From assembly GCA_021827715.1 (NCBI GenBank), contig JAKAUO010000004.1:1-60196 (forward strand): a stretch of 60,196 nt of DNA, given 5' to 3'. This DNA is from a bacterium (GTDB lineage: Bacteria > Babelota > Babeliae > Babelales > Babelaceae). The position numbers and the translations under genes were made by a program. The notes beneath the pieces were generated by a model that made no database searches, had not been told where the DNA came from, and saw nothing but the letters and a program-made list of their open reading frames with translations. Below are positions 52,177 to 60,196 of this stretch, piece after piece. Numbering within the stretch: position 1 is the first letter of the stretch; each line of letters opens with the position of its first letter.

Positions 52177-52524
52177 ATGACACGCGTTAAACGTGGAACC
52201 GTAACAAAAAACAGACATAAGCGCCTTTTTAAAGAAACCAAGGGTTTTTGGGGCCAGCGTAAAAATATTTTTAAACGAGCGAAAGAGACCTTGCTCAGAG
52301 CTATGGCATTTGCTTTTAAAGGGCGCAAACTCTTAAAGCGCGATATGCGATCTTTATTTATTGCGCGTATTAAGGCTGCGGCAAATGAGCATGATTTGAG
52401 TTACAGTGTATTTATTCATGGCTTGAAAAAATCTCATGTTGAGCTTAATAGAAAGATGCTCAGTCAGATAGCAGTATACGATGCTCCTGTATTTGCGCAA
52501 TTAGTAACCATGGCACGTTCATAA
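52177..52524 (+). CDS. rplT: 50S ribosomal protein L20
   Basis: 115 residues, basic. 'TRVKRGTVTKNRHKRLFKET' and 'GFWGQRKNIFKRAKETLLRA' are the L20 N-terminal extension, and 'FIHGLKKSHVELNRKMLSQI' is the C-terminal domain. L20 is an early assembly protein and represses its own operon in several bacteria. Last gene of infC-rpmI-rplT. Confidence 0.96.
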   Translation: MTRVKRGTVTKNRHKRLFKETKGFWGQRKNIFKRAKETLLRAMAFAFKGRKLLKRDMRSLFIARIKAAANEHDLSYSVFIHGLKKSHVELNRKMLSQIAVYDAPVFAQLVTMARS

Positions 52525-52546
52525 AGAAAATTTCTTTTGCTAACTC

Positions 52547-52579
52547 TTGACAGCCGATTAACCCAGATATTACTATAAT
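52547..52579 (+). promoter_or_regulatory. Promoter-like element before zapB-zapA-rny
   Basis: TTGACA (52547-52552) and TACTATAAT (52571-52579). The spacer is 18 to TACTAT or 21 to TATAAT. Followed by AAAGGAG and ATG 52623. Confidence 0.5.
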
Positions 52580-52622
52580 CTCAAGTTAGTTGTGTTGTTT
52601 ACACGAGTAAAGGAGATGCTCT

Positions 52623-52877
52623 ATGGAAGTTCTCAACGTTCTTGAAAAGAAGATAGCAAGTTTAATTGAATTAATTAAGGAATTGCGCTCAGAAAATGCA
52701 GCGTTAGCTCAAAGTCATCTTATCCTCGAGCAAAATAACGAGCTTTTAAAGGATCAGATAGAAAAGCTCCAAGCGTCATTGCTGGAGCGTCCACAGGAGC
52801 TGGCACTTACTAAATCTGCTGTTGATGACCTTATTAAAAATATCGATTTCTTGATTGAACACGAGCAAGAGCAATGA
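52623..52877 (+). CDS. ZapB-like coiled-coil division protein
   Basis: 84 residues forming one long coiled coil with Leu heptads ('LEKKIASLIELIKELRSENA', 'LEQNNELLKDQIEKLQASLL'). Size, heptads and its place directly before a ZapA-like gene suggest a ZapB-like FtsZ-ring stabiliser. Its TGA overlaps the next ATG (ATGA), implying translational coupling. Low-complexity coiled coils are hard to assign, so position is the main evidence. Confidence 0.6.
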   Translation: MEVLNVLEKKIASLIELIKELRSENAALAQSHLILEQNNELLKDQIEKLQASLLERPQELALTKSAVDDLIKNIDFLIEHEQEQ

Positions 52878-53134
52878 TAGCACCTGTGCAAAAATATAAG
52901 GTATCACTTTTTGGAGAGATACATGCTTTGGTGAGCGATGATTCTGAAACGTTAGTACTCGGTTCGGTGCACGTAGTCGATGCCCTTATGAAAGAAATCG
53001 CTCAACAAACTCGTTGTACTGATATCAAGCAATTAGCATTGCTTGCAGCGTTACATTTGGCGCAGCAACAGCTTAAAGATCAATCCAAATTAATGAATCT
53101 TATTGATAATGGATTAGAAGCAGTCGTTTCTTAA
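52874..53134 (+). CDS. zapA: ZapA-like cell-division protein
   Basis: 86 residues. 'KVSLFGEIHALVSDDSETLV' resembles the ZapA N-terminal beta region, which normally reads I-x-G-x-x-Y-x-L, followed by helices 'IKQLALLAALHLAQQQLKDQ'. ZapA bundles FtsZ filaments. It overlaps the ZapB-like gene by four bases and stands before rny, an order also seen in other phyla. The 84 bp to rny are too short to hold 6S RNA. Confidence 0.65.
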   Translation: MIAPVQKYKVSLFGEIHALVSDDSETLVLGSVHVVDALMKEIAQQTRCTDIKQLALLAALHLAQQQLKDQSKLMNLIDNGLEAVVS

Positions 53135-53218
53135 CGTTCGCATGTGCGCTTACTCCTCATAGAGTGTCCTTTACTAATACGTGTGGTGTTACTACGCATA
53201 TTTGATTAAAGGATAATT

Positions 53219-54769
53219 ATGTTAGAATTAATAATTTCAGCGATTTTATGCGTCTTTGGCGTAGGGCTCATTGCCTGGGCCTGGCGAAAAATTACCGCTG
53301 CGCAGTTTGTGTTGCATGAAGCGCACCAAGTTAAAGAACAAATAAAAAAGGATTTGGAGGCTGAGCGTCGCGAGTCGTTGATTAAACTCAAGGATGAGTT
53401 ATATAAAAGGCGGACCGAAGCGGAGGCCGAGATAAAAAAAGAGCGCATGGATCTTGAGCGCTTTCAACAAAAATTAACCTCCCGTCTTGAAACGTTAGAA
53501 AAAAAAGAAGTTCAGGCTGATGAAATACAGCGTGAATTGCAGCAAAAAGAGCGTAATTTATTGCGATCAACCGATCAACTACGTACTCATGAGCAAAACA
53601 TCAAAGCGCTTCATGACGAACTGATTAGTAAATTAGAAGCAATCGCTTCAATGACGCGCGAGGATGCACGACAAGTATTAATTAATACTATTGAATCTGA
53701 TGTGCGCATGACTCATGAAAAGTGGATTCAAAAAGTTGAAGAAGATACGCGACAAAATGCAAAAGAGCGTTCTATCCAAATTGTTGTCAATGCTATGCAA
53801 CGCTATGCAGCAGAGCAGGTTGCGCCTAATTCTTCAGGAGTTGTTCACCTTCCTAATGATGAGATGAAAGGTCGTATCATTGGCAAAGAGGGGCGCAACA
53901 TAAAATCGCTTGAAATGGCAACGGGGATGGAATTTGTCATTGGTGAAGCACCTGAAATAATAACGATTTCTGGTTTCAACCCCATAAGGCGCGAAGTTGC
54001 ACGAAGAGCCCTTGAAAAATTAATCTCTGATGGTCGTATCAATCCAACAAGAATCGAAGAAACGGTTCTGATGTGCGAAAAAGAGATTGATGAAATGATT
54101 GAAGAATATGGAAAAAATGCCATTATGAAATTCAATCTTCAGGGAGTTAAGCCGGAGATAGTCTCCATGTTGGGCAAGCTCCATTTCCGCACCAGTTTTT
54201 CGCAAAATGTTCTCCTGCATAGTTTTGAAGTTGCGCTATTTGCCCGTGTTATCGCCGAAGAACTTGGATTGCCAAATCCACAGATTGCATTGCGAGGTGG
54301 CCTTTTACATGATATTGGTAAAGCCCTTTCTGCAGAATGTGAAGGTCCTCATGCTATGTTAGGCGCTGAGGTTGCACGCCGTTGTGGCGAAGACCCATTG
54401 GTTATTAATGCTATTGCGGCGCATCATGAGGAAGTACCTTTTACCTCTTTATATGCACCAATTGTTATGATCGCCGATAGTATTTCAGCATCACGGCCAG
54501 GTGCTCGTCGAGAAACCTTATCCACCTATATTAAGCGCCTCGAGAAATTAGAAACTATCGCCCATACGTTTGAAGGCGTTAAAAAAGCGTACGCTCTTCA
54601 GGCGGGACGCGAGGTTCGTATTATTGTAGAAGAAGATCACGTAAACGATGAAAAAGCTATTATTCTGGCTCGTGATATTGCAAGCACCATTGAAAAAGAG
54701 ATGGCATTCCCGGGACAAATAAAAGTGAATGTTATTCGCGAAAAACGAGCAATAGAATATGCCAGATAA
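53219..54769 (+). CDS. rny: Ribonuclease Y
   Basis: 516 residues. N-terminal membrane helix ('LIISAILCVFGVGLIAWAW'), long coiled coil (30-150), KH domain ('MKGRIIGKEGRNIKSLEMAT', about 205-265) and HD domain with 'GGLLHDIGKALSAE' and 'INAIAAHHEEVP'. Membrane-bound endonuclease that starts mRNA decay in bacteria without RNase E. AAAGGA precedes ATG 53219. It overlaps the phosphodiesterase gene by 11 bp. Confidence 0.97.
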   Translation: MLELIISAILCVFGVGLIAWAWRKITAAQFVLHEAHQVKEQIKKDLEAERRESLIKLKDELYKRRTEAEAEIKKERMDLERFQQKLTSRLETLEKKEVQADEIQRELQQKERNLLRSTDQLRTHEQNIKALHDELISKLEAIASMTREDARQVLINTIESDVRMTHEKWIQKVEEDTRQNAKERSIQIVVNAMQRYAAEQVAPNSSGVVHLPNDEMKGRIIGKEGRNIKSLEMATGMEFVIGEAPEIITISGFNPIRREVARRALEKLISDGRINPTRIEETVLMCEKEIDEMIEEYGKNAIMKFNLQGVKPEIVSMLGKLHFRTSFSQNVLLHSFEVALFARVIAEELGLPNPQIALRGGLLHDIGKALSAECEGPHAMLGAEVARRCGEDPLVINAIAAHHEEVPFTSLYAPIVMIADSISASRPGARRETLSTYIKRLEKLETIAHTFEGVKKAYALQAGREVRIIVEEDHVNDEKAIILARDIASTIEKEMAFPGQIKVNVIREKRAIEYAR

Positions 54770-55595
54770 GATAAAAATACTTTGTATTGGGGATATTGTT
54801 GGCTTTCCTGGACGCGCGCTTTTTAAAAAGCACTGTGCAGCCTTGAAAGAAAAATATGCTATTGATGGTGTTATCGTTAATGGCGAAAACACTGCAAGCG
54901 ATGGTCGGGGAATCACCCCGGCTATTGTTGAATTCTTAAAGAGATATGGTACTCATGTTATTACCAGTGGTAACCATATCTTTGCAAAAAGGGATATCTA
55001 TAGTTACCTTTCAAGTAATAAAGATCTTTTGCGGCCGGCAAACTTCCCTGCTTCAACCCCTGGAACGGGTGTTACCACCTTTACCGTGGCTGGTGCCACC
55101 GTGGGTGTGATTAATGTTCAGGGGCGTGTCTTTATGCGTGAACTATTAAGTTGCCCCTTTAAAGCAGCAGAATCGGCCCTTCTTTTTTTAAAGCACCAAA
55201 CAAATTGTATTATTATTGATATGCATGCTGAAACTACCTCCGAGAAAATGGGGATGGCCTATTTTCTGGAAGGACAAGTATCAGCTGTTTTTGGAACACA
55301 TACCCATGTACAAACTGCCGATGAACGTATTCTCCCGGGAGGAACCGCTTTTATCTCTGACCTTGGTATGGGCGGTGCGGTTAATTCTATGATCGGCATG
55401 AAAAAACATGCGATCATGCATAATTTGTTGACCCAGATGCCGGTAAAGTTTGAGGTGGAAATGGAAGGCCCTTACCATATGCATGGTATAGTTCTTACTC
55501 TTGATACTAAAACAGGAAAGGCACTTTCCATAGAGCGTATTAGAGTGGTTGATGAGCATCTTGATCTTACTGATCCGGAACTTAAAGATAAATAG
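54759..55595 (+). CDS. ymdB: YmdB-type metallophosphoesterase (TIGR00282)
   Basis: 278 residues. 'ILCIGDIVGFPGRALFKKH', 'IVNGENTASDGRGITPAI', 'VITSGNHIFAKRDI', 'IIDMHAETTSEKMGMAYFL' and 'FGTHTHVQTADERILPGG' give the full set of metal ligands. The family hydrolyses 2',3'-cyclic nucleotides and influences RNA turnover in Bacillus, where it also lies next to rny. Eleven-base overlap with rny indicates cotranslation. Confidence 0.93.
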   Translation: MPDKIKILCIGDIVGFPGRALFKKHCAALKEKYAIDGVIVNGENTASDGRGITPAIVEFLKRYGTHVITSGNHIFAKRDIYSYLSSNKDLLRPANFPASTPGTGVTTFTVAGATVGVINVQGRVFMRELLSCPFKAAESALLFLKHQTNCIIIDMHAETTSEKMGMAYFLEGQVSAVFGTHTHVQTADERILPGGTAFISDLGMGGAVNSMIGMKKHAIMHNLLTQMPVKFEVEMEGPYHMHGIVLTLDTKTGKALSIERIRVVDEHLDLTDPELKDK

Positions 55596-55668
55596 CGGAC
55601 CATTTACTTTTATAGTAATTTTATGTAAAACTTAATCGAGCATCTACAAATGTCTTTGGGGGGATATT

Positions 55669-57144
55669 TTGGGAAAAAAGATTTTAGTCTTACTCTTATG
55701 CGTATTTTCGCTCAAAAGCGAATTACTTATCTTTAAAAAACGGATGAATGGCTATGATGCCTTAACAGATACCGATGTTAAAACAGATGGTAGGGCAATC
55801 TCAGAAATAATCCAGAAGTACTCATGGCCAACAAGTGCTACCTCAGACTTAACTTTATATGAAAAAAATGAATTATTTTCAAACCTGGCTGCTAGAGAAG
55901 AACATTTTATTCAGAAAGTTTTCAATAAAAGATTCGGCTATGGTACTTATGCAGTGGTCTTTGTGCCTACCACCGTGTATGAACTTTTTTGTATTATGTT
56001 TTATTATAAGACATATTCTTTAAATACCCCTTATCAACGTATAGTAAAAAATATTTTTGCGTTGAATTATGGGGATGATCCATTAAATTACATTGATCTG
56101 AATTCTGCTTTTTCAGAAAAAAATCCTCCTATTGCTCAGAAAAGGGTGTATGCGATTTTTAACCAAGTTAATAATGCCTACTATGCGCCTGATAATACTT
56201 TGTTATACCTGAATAATGAATGTATTAAACAATTGTTTGAGTGGTACCCCTACCTTAAAACGGTTCTTACTCCAGGGAATATTTCGAAAAATATCGAGCT
56301 TCTTGCACTTGAAGTAGCTACCCAGTGTATTGCTCAGCTCAAAAGCGTTTATTCGACTGATAAATATTATTCTTCGGTAATATATGATTTGGGTTGCACT
56401 CATGATACGACTCTATTGGGTACCGTAATTGACCTTGAATATCAAGCCCGTAAAGAGAACAAAGGGATTCTTTTTAGAGGGACCTCATTTTTGGATGTTT
56501 CGATACGCCATTCTGATAACAAAAGTAAGAAAAAAAAGATTTTAGGAAGTTGCTTTATGCAATATGGCGATCTTCTTCATGGGGTAAAAAGAAGTTATTG
56601 GAACCCTTATTCAATATCATTTGGTAATTCGCTCTTTGCAGGAATTTTTAGGGACACAGGTGCATGTGCCTATTATTATCTAGTAACCTGTGCTCGGTCT
56701 GGGTACGCTCTTTTTATTAATAAGAAAGACTATTATGAACATTATTGTAATAATCTTTTTTTTATAGCGCCCTTGAATAGTGTCGCAGCCCTTTGGGAAA
56801 AGGGTGAATATTTTCATTCTCGATCAAAGGCCGCAATTTTAAAAAAGAGTGGTGCACGAAGTGTTCAAGGAATTGCCGGGTCATATTTTAATGATGCTAC
56901 CGGACTTTTATTAATCACGCGTGATCCCTTAAAACATGAAGCGCTGTTTGGAAATTTCCTTGCAAAAAATGGGCATATTATAAAATTTGGCAATGAGAAT
57001 GATCTAACCGTGCCTGAGGACGAGTTTTTTCAGAGTATCCTTGCTACGCAATCTGAAGCTGCCTCCTATTATAATGCTTTGAAAGTAGTAAAATCCTGTG
57101 TCACCAAACATGAGCGTCGCCATAAAAAAAATTCTTTATACTAG
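55669..57144 (+). CDS. Large secreted protein, unknown
   Basis: 491 residues from TTG 55669, which follows a GGGGGG stretch; the nearby ATG at 55650 is out of frame. Signal peptide 'ILVLLLCVFSLKSELLIF'. The remainder is rich in aromatics with no recognised domain; a Gly-containing segment 'GILFRGTSFLDVSIRHSDNK' and 'SYWNPYSISFGNSLFAGIF' are noticeable, and 'ILFRGTSF' is reminiscent of ADP-ribosyltransferase R-S-E starts but no matching Glu motif is seen. The last nine bases overlap the convergent xer gene. Possibly a lineage-specific exported protein. Confidence 0.6.
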   Translation: MGKKILVLLLCVFSLKSELLIFKKRMNGYDALTDTDVKTDGRAISEIIQKYSWPTSATSDLTLYEKNELFSNLAAREEHFIQKVFNKRFGYGTYAVVFVPTTVYELFCIMFYYKTYSLNTPYQRIVKNIFALNYGDDPLNYIDLNSAFSEKNPPIAQKRVYAIFNQVNNAYYAPDNTLLYLNNECIKQLFEWYPYLKTVLTPGNISKNIELLALEVATQCIAQLKSVYSTDKYYSSVIYDLGCTHDTTLLGTVIDLEYQARKENKGILFRGTSFLDVSIRHSDNKSKKKKILGSCFMQYGDLLHGVKRSYWNPYSISFGNSLFAGIFRDTGACAYYYLVTCARSGYALFINKKDYYEHYCNNLFFIAPLNSVAALWEKGEYFHSRSKAAILKKSGARSVQGIAGSYFNDATGLLLITRDPLKHEALFGNFLAKNGHIIKFGNENDLTVPEDEFFQSILATQSEAASYYNALKVVKSCVTKHERRHKKNSLY

Positions 57145-58098
57145 GCTGACTTTTTTACTAATATTCTGGGAGCGTTCACTTTTGTCATAGGCATTGACCA
57201 TTGCGGATGATGCGTGTCCAGAAATTTTCATAATATCACTATCAGAATACCCAGAAATTTTTAGGTATGTTATGGCCGAAGCACGTAAGACATGTGGCGT
57301 GACCTTGCAGGAAACTCCTGCGCTCATGCCAGCTTTTTGAAAAGTTGCCATTAATTGATTAGGCATAATACGTTTTTGACCTCGCGTTATAAAGACTAAG
57401 CCTTCTCTATCTCCGATATACTCTTTAAGTTCTTCCATAATAAAAGGCGGATAGGTAATTACCGTTTCTTTTTCATACCCTTTGGTCTTTGATTGGCGAA
57501 AGGTAATCTCTCTTTTTGCGTAATCAATCTTATCCGTCGTTAAGCTTAATACTTCCGATAATCTTTTCCCCCCTTGTAAAATTATTTTCGCTATAAGGCA
57601 ATCGCGGGTATTAATTTTCTGCAACGCTTCAAGAAAATTTGACCATTCTGCGCGGGTCATTGCTTCTGTTGCAACTTTATCACGCACTCGGTAAAAAGTT
57701 TTGTCCGTACCCTCTCGGCTTGGCGTTGCCTTTGGGATAATACCTTGAGTTCGTCTGCTTAAAAAACGAGTAAGTGATATATAGCACGCTGCTCTGGCTT
57801 GCTTGGTACATTCTGATAATTCGTTTAAGACTTTTATTTGATCGATAATAGCATCATGATTAATAAGTGAAAAAAGTTGTAAAGATAACTGAGGGTTAAT
57901 AAGTTTATATTTTATCAGCTGTTTAATGCCGCTTGAATAATTTTTTGCCGTTAAAGGTTTGAGCGTTCTTAGCCATTCAGCTATTGCCTGCTTTACTGAT
58001 ATATTTTCCAAATTTTTCCAAACTGCCTCCCTTTTTAATTCAAGAGCTTGGGAAAAACTTACCTTCTTGTTGCTTTTGACCAATGATGATGATTTCAT
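57136..58098 (-). CDS. Tyrosine recombinase (Xer type)
   Basis: 320 residues. N-terminal SAM-like core-binding domain (about 35-115) and C-terminal catalytic domain with the complete set: Arg179 in 'GGKRLSEVLSL', Lys in 'SKTKG' (203-207), His269 and Arg272 in 'HVLRASAITYL', His295 in 'ISGHASS' and Tyr304 in 'VNAYDKSE'. The size and 'ASAITYLKISGYSDSDIM' fit a Xer recombinase for chromosome-dimer resolution; an integrase cannot be excluded. A dif-like dyad lies 256 bp upstream of its start, and FtsK with a gamma domain is also encoded in this window. Confidence 0.85.
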   Translation of the reverse strand: MKSSSLVKSNKKVSFSQALELKREAVWKNLENISVKQAIAEWLRTLKPLTAKNYSSGIKQLIKYKLINPQLSLQLFSLINHDAIIDQIKVLNELSECTKQARAACYISLTRFLSRRTQGIIPKATPSREGTDKTFYRVRDKVATEAMTRAEWSNFLEALQKINTRDCLIAKIILQGGKRLSEVLSLTTDKIDYAKREITFRQSKTKGYEKETVITYPPFIMEELKEYIGDREGLVFITRGQKRIMPNQLMATFQKAGMSAGVSCKVTPHVLRASAITYLKISGYSDSDIMKISGHASSAMVNAYDKSERSQNISKKVSLV

Positions 58099-58353
58099 AC
58101 ATTACTCCCTTTTTTATAAAAGTAGAATAATTTTTTTAAAAAATCTAGAATTCTCAACGACTCATTATATTGGCACAAGTGTTTTCGTTGCTTAAAATCG
58201 AAATTTGAGCGCGCGTCTAAAAATATCGTTCAGATCGATATTTTCGCGCATGATCACTTATTGTAGCTTGCTCAACTAGGGCAGCAACGTTATCGACGAT
58301 CAAAGGGTAATTTTAGTGGGCTTGTGGCGATTTGGAGCGCATTTTGGTGCATA

Positions 58354-58381
58354 ACTGTGTATAAGTAGCATTATACACAGC
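58354..58381. other. Candidate dif recombination site
   Basis: ACTGTGTATAA - GTAGCA - TTATACACAGC: two 11-bp arms, complementary at ten of eleven positions, around a 6-bp centre. The inner ends are TAA and TTA, as in bacterial dif sites. It lies between the xer gene and the zinc-finger array in a 302-bp stretch without genes. No T-run follows on either strand, so a terminator is unlikely. An operator is the main alternative. The rest of the gap (58099-58353) shows nothing definite. Confidence 0.5.
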
Positions 58382-58400
58382 TGCGTGCTGAAAGGCTCGA

Positions 58401-59099
58401 TTAGGAGCAAACATCCTTGATATGCCTTCTTAGATGACTCTTGTCTGAAAAAGTTTTGTCGCAAGTTTGACATTTAAGGGGTCTTTCGCCTGTATGAATG
58501 CGAATATGATCATCTAAATTATTTTTTCGAGTGAAAGATTTACCACAATTTGGCCAAGTACATGGGAAAAGTTTTTCTCCCGTATGAGCTTGTATATGTC
58601 TCTTTAAATCTATATTTTGAACAAAAGATTTACCACAACCTTGCCAAGTACACCTATAAGGCTTTTCTCCCGTATGGATAAGCATATGCTTAGTTAAATT
58701 ACCTTTTATCGAAAAAGCTTGACCACAATCTTGCCAAGTGCACTCATAAGGCCTTTCCCCCGAATGAGTTAGCATATGATTTTTTAAATGGTGTTTATGA
58801 GCAAAAGATTTACCACAATCTTGCCAAGTGCAGAGGAGTTTTTTTAGCGTGGGGATTTCTAGCTTGGTTACTTGATAGCGTGCGTCTTCCGATAAATCTT
58901 CTGAAGATATCGATTTGGTATCTTCCTCTTGCTGGTCTTGATCCATTAAATCTAAGAAATTCTCTTCAAGCTCTCTATCTCGATCTCCTAAAAAGGCTTC
59001 TAAAAAAGTTCTTTTAAGTTTTGCTTCACATTCTGGTTCAAGCATTGACTGAAGGGGGATCATTAGAAAAAAAATGAGTATAATTATGACTTTTTTCAT
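58401..59099 (-). CDS. Secreted C2H2 zinc-finger protein, array copy 1
   Basis: 232 residues. Signal peptide '[19 protein letters not shown]', an acidic linker (about 25-85, '[19 protein letters not shown]'), then five fingers joined by TGE(K/R)P-type linkers. Fingers 1-4 are C-x4-C TFIIIA-like ('[10 protein letters not shown]'); finger 5 has C-x2-C and ends with Cys in place of the last His. Recognition helices differ between fingers ('AHKHHLKNH', 'SIKGNLTKH', 'VQNIDLKRH', 'TRKNNLDDH'), while the framework is nearly constant. Such arrays read DNA in eukaryotes. With an export signal it is a candidate nuclear effector. Confidence 0.9.
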   Translation of the reverse strand: MKKVIIILIFFLMIPLQSMLEPECEAKLKRTFLEAFLGDRDRELEENFLDLMDQDQQEEDTKSISSEDLSEDARYQVTKLEIPTLKKLLCTWQDCGKSFAHKHHLKNHMLTHSGERPYECTWQDCGQAFSIKGNLTKHMLIHTGEKPYRCTWQGCGKSFVQNIDLKRHIQAHTGEKLFPCTWPNCGKSFTRKNNLDDHIRIHTGERPLKCQTCDKTFSDKSHLRRHIKDVCS

Positions 59100-59117
59100 A
59101 GTGTTTTTAGGTTATTA

Positions 59118-59951
59118 TTAAGTATTGGTATGATTGATGATATGACTATCAAGCAAACTTCTTGTATGTATTTGAATGTGTTCAGTTAAAGTATCATTTC
59201 GAGAAAAAGATTTACCACAATCTTGCCAAGTGCACTTATAAGGCCTTTCTCCCGTATGCGTTCGCAGGTGTTTCGTTAAATTAACCTGTTGAGTGAAAGA
59301 TGCATCACAATCTTGCCAAGTGCACTTATAAGGCTTTTCTCCTGTATGGATTCGAATATGTTCAGTTAAGGTAATCTTTTGAGTAAAAGATGCATCACAA
59401 TCTTGCCAAGTACATTTATAAGGCCTTTCTCCTATATGGGTTCGCAGGTGTACCGTTAAATTACCCTGGTGAGCGAAAGATTTGCTACAATCTTGCCAAG
59501 TACACCTATAAGGCCTTTTTCCCGTATGCGTTCGCAGGTGTTTCGTTAAAGTATCATTTCGAGAAAAAGATTTACCACAATCTTGCCAAGTGCACTTATA
59601 AGGCCTTTCTCCCGTATGGCTTCGAATGTGTTCAGTTAAAGTATCCTTTCGAGCAAAAGATTTACCACAATCTTGCCAAGTGCAGAGGAGTTTTTTTAGC
59701 CTGGGGATTTCTAGCTTGGTTACTTGATAGCGTGCGTCTTCCGATAAATCTTCTGAAGATATCGATTTAGTATCTTCGTCTTGCTGGTCTTGATCCATTA
59801 AATCTAAGAAATTCTCTTCAAGCTCTATATCTCGATCTCCTAAAAAGGCTTCTAAAAAAGTTCTTTTAAGTTTTGCTTCACAGTCTGGTTCAAGCATTGA
59901 CTGAAGGGGGATCATTAGAAAAAAAATGAGTATAATTATGACTTTTTTCAT
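59118..59951 (-). CDS. Secreted C2H2 zinc-finger protein, array copy 2
   Basis: 277 residues. The first 88 residues match copy 1 except at about four positions, so the duplication is recent. Six fingers follow, each 'CTWQDC....F.....L..H...H', with helices such as 'ARKDTLTEH', 'SRNDTLTKH', 'AHQGNLTVH', 'TQKITLTEH' and 'TQQVNLTKH'. Fingers 2 and 6 are close copies of one another, showing shuffling inside the gene. The tail '[13 protein letters not shown]' replaces the C-terminal finger of copy 1. The 18-bp intergenic spacer with copy 1 is repeated after copy 3, so one transcript and repeated duplication are likely. Confidence 0.9.
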   Translation of the reverse strand: MKKVIIILIFFLMIPLQSMLEPDCEAKLKRTFLEAFLGDRDIELEENFLDLMDQDQQDEDTKSISSEDLSEDARYQVTKLEIPRLKKLLCTWQDCGKSFARKDTLTEHIRSHTGERPYKCTWQDCGKSFSRNDTLTKHLRTHTGKRPYRCTWQDCSKSFAHQGNLTVHLRTHIGERPYKCTWQDCDASFTQKITLTEHIRIHTGEKPYKCTWQDCDASFTQQVNLTKHLRTHTGERPYKCTWQDCGKSFSRNDTLTEHIQIHTRSLLDSHIINHTNT

Positions 59952-59969
59952 AGTGTTTTTAGGTTATTA

Positions 59970-60196
59970 TTAAGTATTGGTATGATCAATAATATGACTA
60001 TCAAGCAAACTTCCTGTATGGGTTCGAATATGTTCGGTTAAATTACCCTTTCGAGTAAAAGATGCATCGCAATCTTGCCAAGTGCACTTATAAGGCCTTT
60101 CTCCCGTATGCGTTCGCAGGTGTTTCGTTAAATTAACCTGTTGAGTGAAAGATGCATCACAATCTTGCCAAGTGCACTTATAAGGCTTTTCTCCTG
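59970..60196 (-). CDS. Secreted C2H2 zinc-finger protein, array copy 3 (partial)
   Basis: The C-terminal part of a third copy, cut by the window edge; its start lies outside. It holds two full fingers and the end of a linker, with helices 'TQQVNLTKH' and 'TRKGNLTEH', and the tail '[13 protein letters not shown]' almost as in copy 2. Its stop (59970-59972) is followed by the same short spacer that precedes copy 2, so the array continues beyond the window. Confidence 0.85.
   Translation of the reverse strand, partial: GEKPYKCTWQDCDASFTQQVNLTKHLRTHTGERPYKCTWQDCDASFTRKGNLTEHIRTHTGSLLDSHIIDHTNT

Noticed and set aside
53135-53218. 6S RNA between zapA and rny
   Set aside because: In other bacteria 6S RNA can follow zapA, but this gap is only 84 bp and lacks the long closed stem with central bubble.
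58382-58400. Hairpin at 58354-58381 as terminator of the zinc-finger transcript
   Set aside because: Symmetry fits a stem, but there is no T-run on the minus strand after it; the 11-6-11 layout fits a recombination site better.
1-60196. CRISPR array or prophage
   Set aside because: No regularly spaced direct repeats of 25-40 bp with unique spacers, and no capsid, terminase or tail genes were seen.

Overview
This window looks like a chromosome segment of an obligately host-associated Gram-negative bacterium, most plausibly a member of Candidatus Dependentiae (TM6). That is an inference from gene content: no rRNA or curated marker is present to prove it. Ordinary bacterial housekeeping genes (lepA, gyrA, dprA, gltX, ftsK, murF, rsmH, recA, infC-rpmI-rplT, rny, dnaK) are interleaved with many proteins that carry a signal peptide followed by a eukaryote-like domain. 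These include F-box plus leucine-rich repeats, ankyrin repeats, C2H2 zinc fingers, a cytosolic-phospholipase-A2-like domain, a caspase-like fold and a Stealth phosphotransferase. Three large barrel-like proteins ending in an aromatic residue indicate an outer membrane. The DNA is AT-rich, genes are tightly packed, and convergent genes often overlap at their 3' ends.

Layout. 0.1-5.5 kb (minus strand): a caspase-like secreted protein that seems frameshifted, a DUF155-like membrane protein, lepA, a RelB/DinJ-YafQ-type toxin-antitoxin pair whose toxin is broken by one stop codon, and an unknown membrane protein. 5.7-10.1 kb: a DUF6629-like membrane protein, phosphatidylserine decarboxylase, a secreted F-box/LRR protein flanked by a copied fragment of psd, and a secreted ankyrin protein. 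10.3-17.8 kb (plus): gyrA, dprA, rpmF with a histidine-rich tail, a TPR-like membrane protein, gltX, a degenerate malonyltransferase-like protein and acpP. 17.8-24.2 kb (minus): three paralogous outer-membrane proteins, two very cysteine-rich. 24.2-30.2 kb (plus): uppP, ftsK, murF, rsmH, spoVG and tRNA-Gln, a wall, division and envelope block.

30.2-43 kb is an accessory region: Nudix hydrolase, secreted zinc-finger protein, peroxiredoxin, secreted PD-(D/E)XK protein, Rpn-type nuclease, secreted alpha/beta hydrolase, Stealth protein, homospermidine synthase, maf, a group of very small secreted Cys-rich products (two are new short ORFs), an HspR-like regulator and a secreted phospholipase. 42.7-55.6 kb is mostly housekeeping: ychF, dnaK, a carD-like regulator, miaA, a SPOR protein, a PpiD-like chaperone, recA, infC-rpmI-rplT, zapB-like and zapA-like genes, rny and a ymdB-type phosphodiesterase. 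55.7-60.2 kb: an unknown secreted protein, a Xer-type recombinase with a nearby 11-6-11 dif-like dyad, and a tandem array of at least three secreted C2H2 zinc-finger genes that runs off the window.

Putting it together: the housekeeping genes give translation, recombination, wall-precursor synthesis and division. The secreted eukaryote-like proteins look like a repertoire for acting inside a protist host. The zinc-finger array, LRR repeats and 27-bp OMP repeats show that this repertoire diversifies by local tandem duplication. The strongest candidates for something little described are the zinc-finger array, the dif-like site beside xer, the 55-residue Cys-rich secreted peptide and the catalytically dead FabD-like protein beside acpP.
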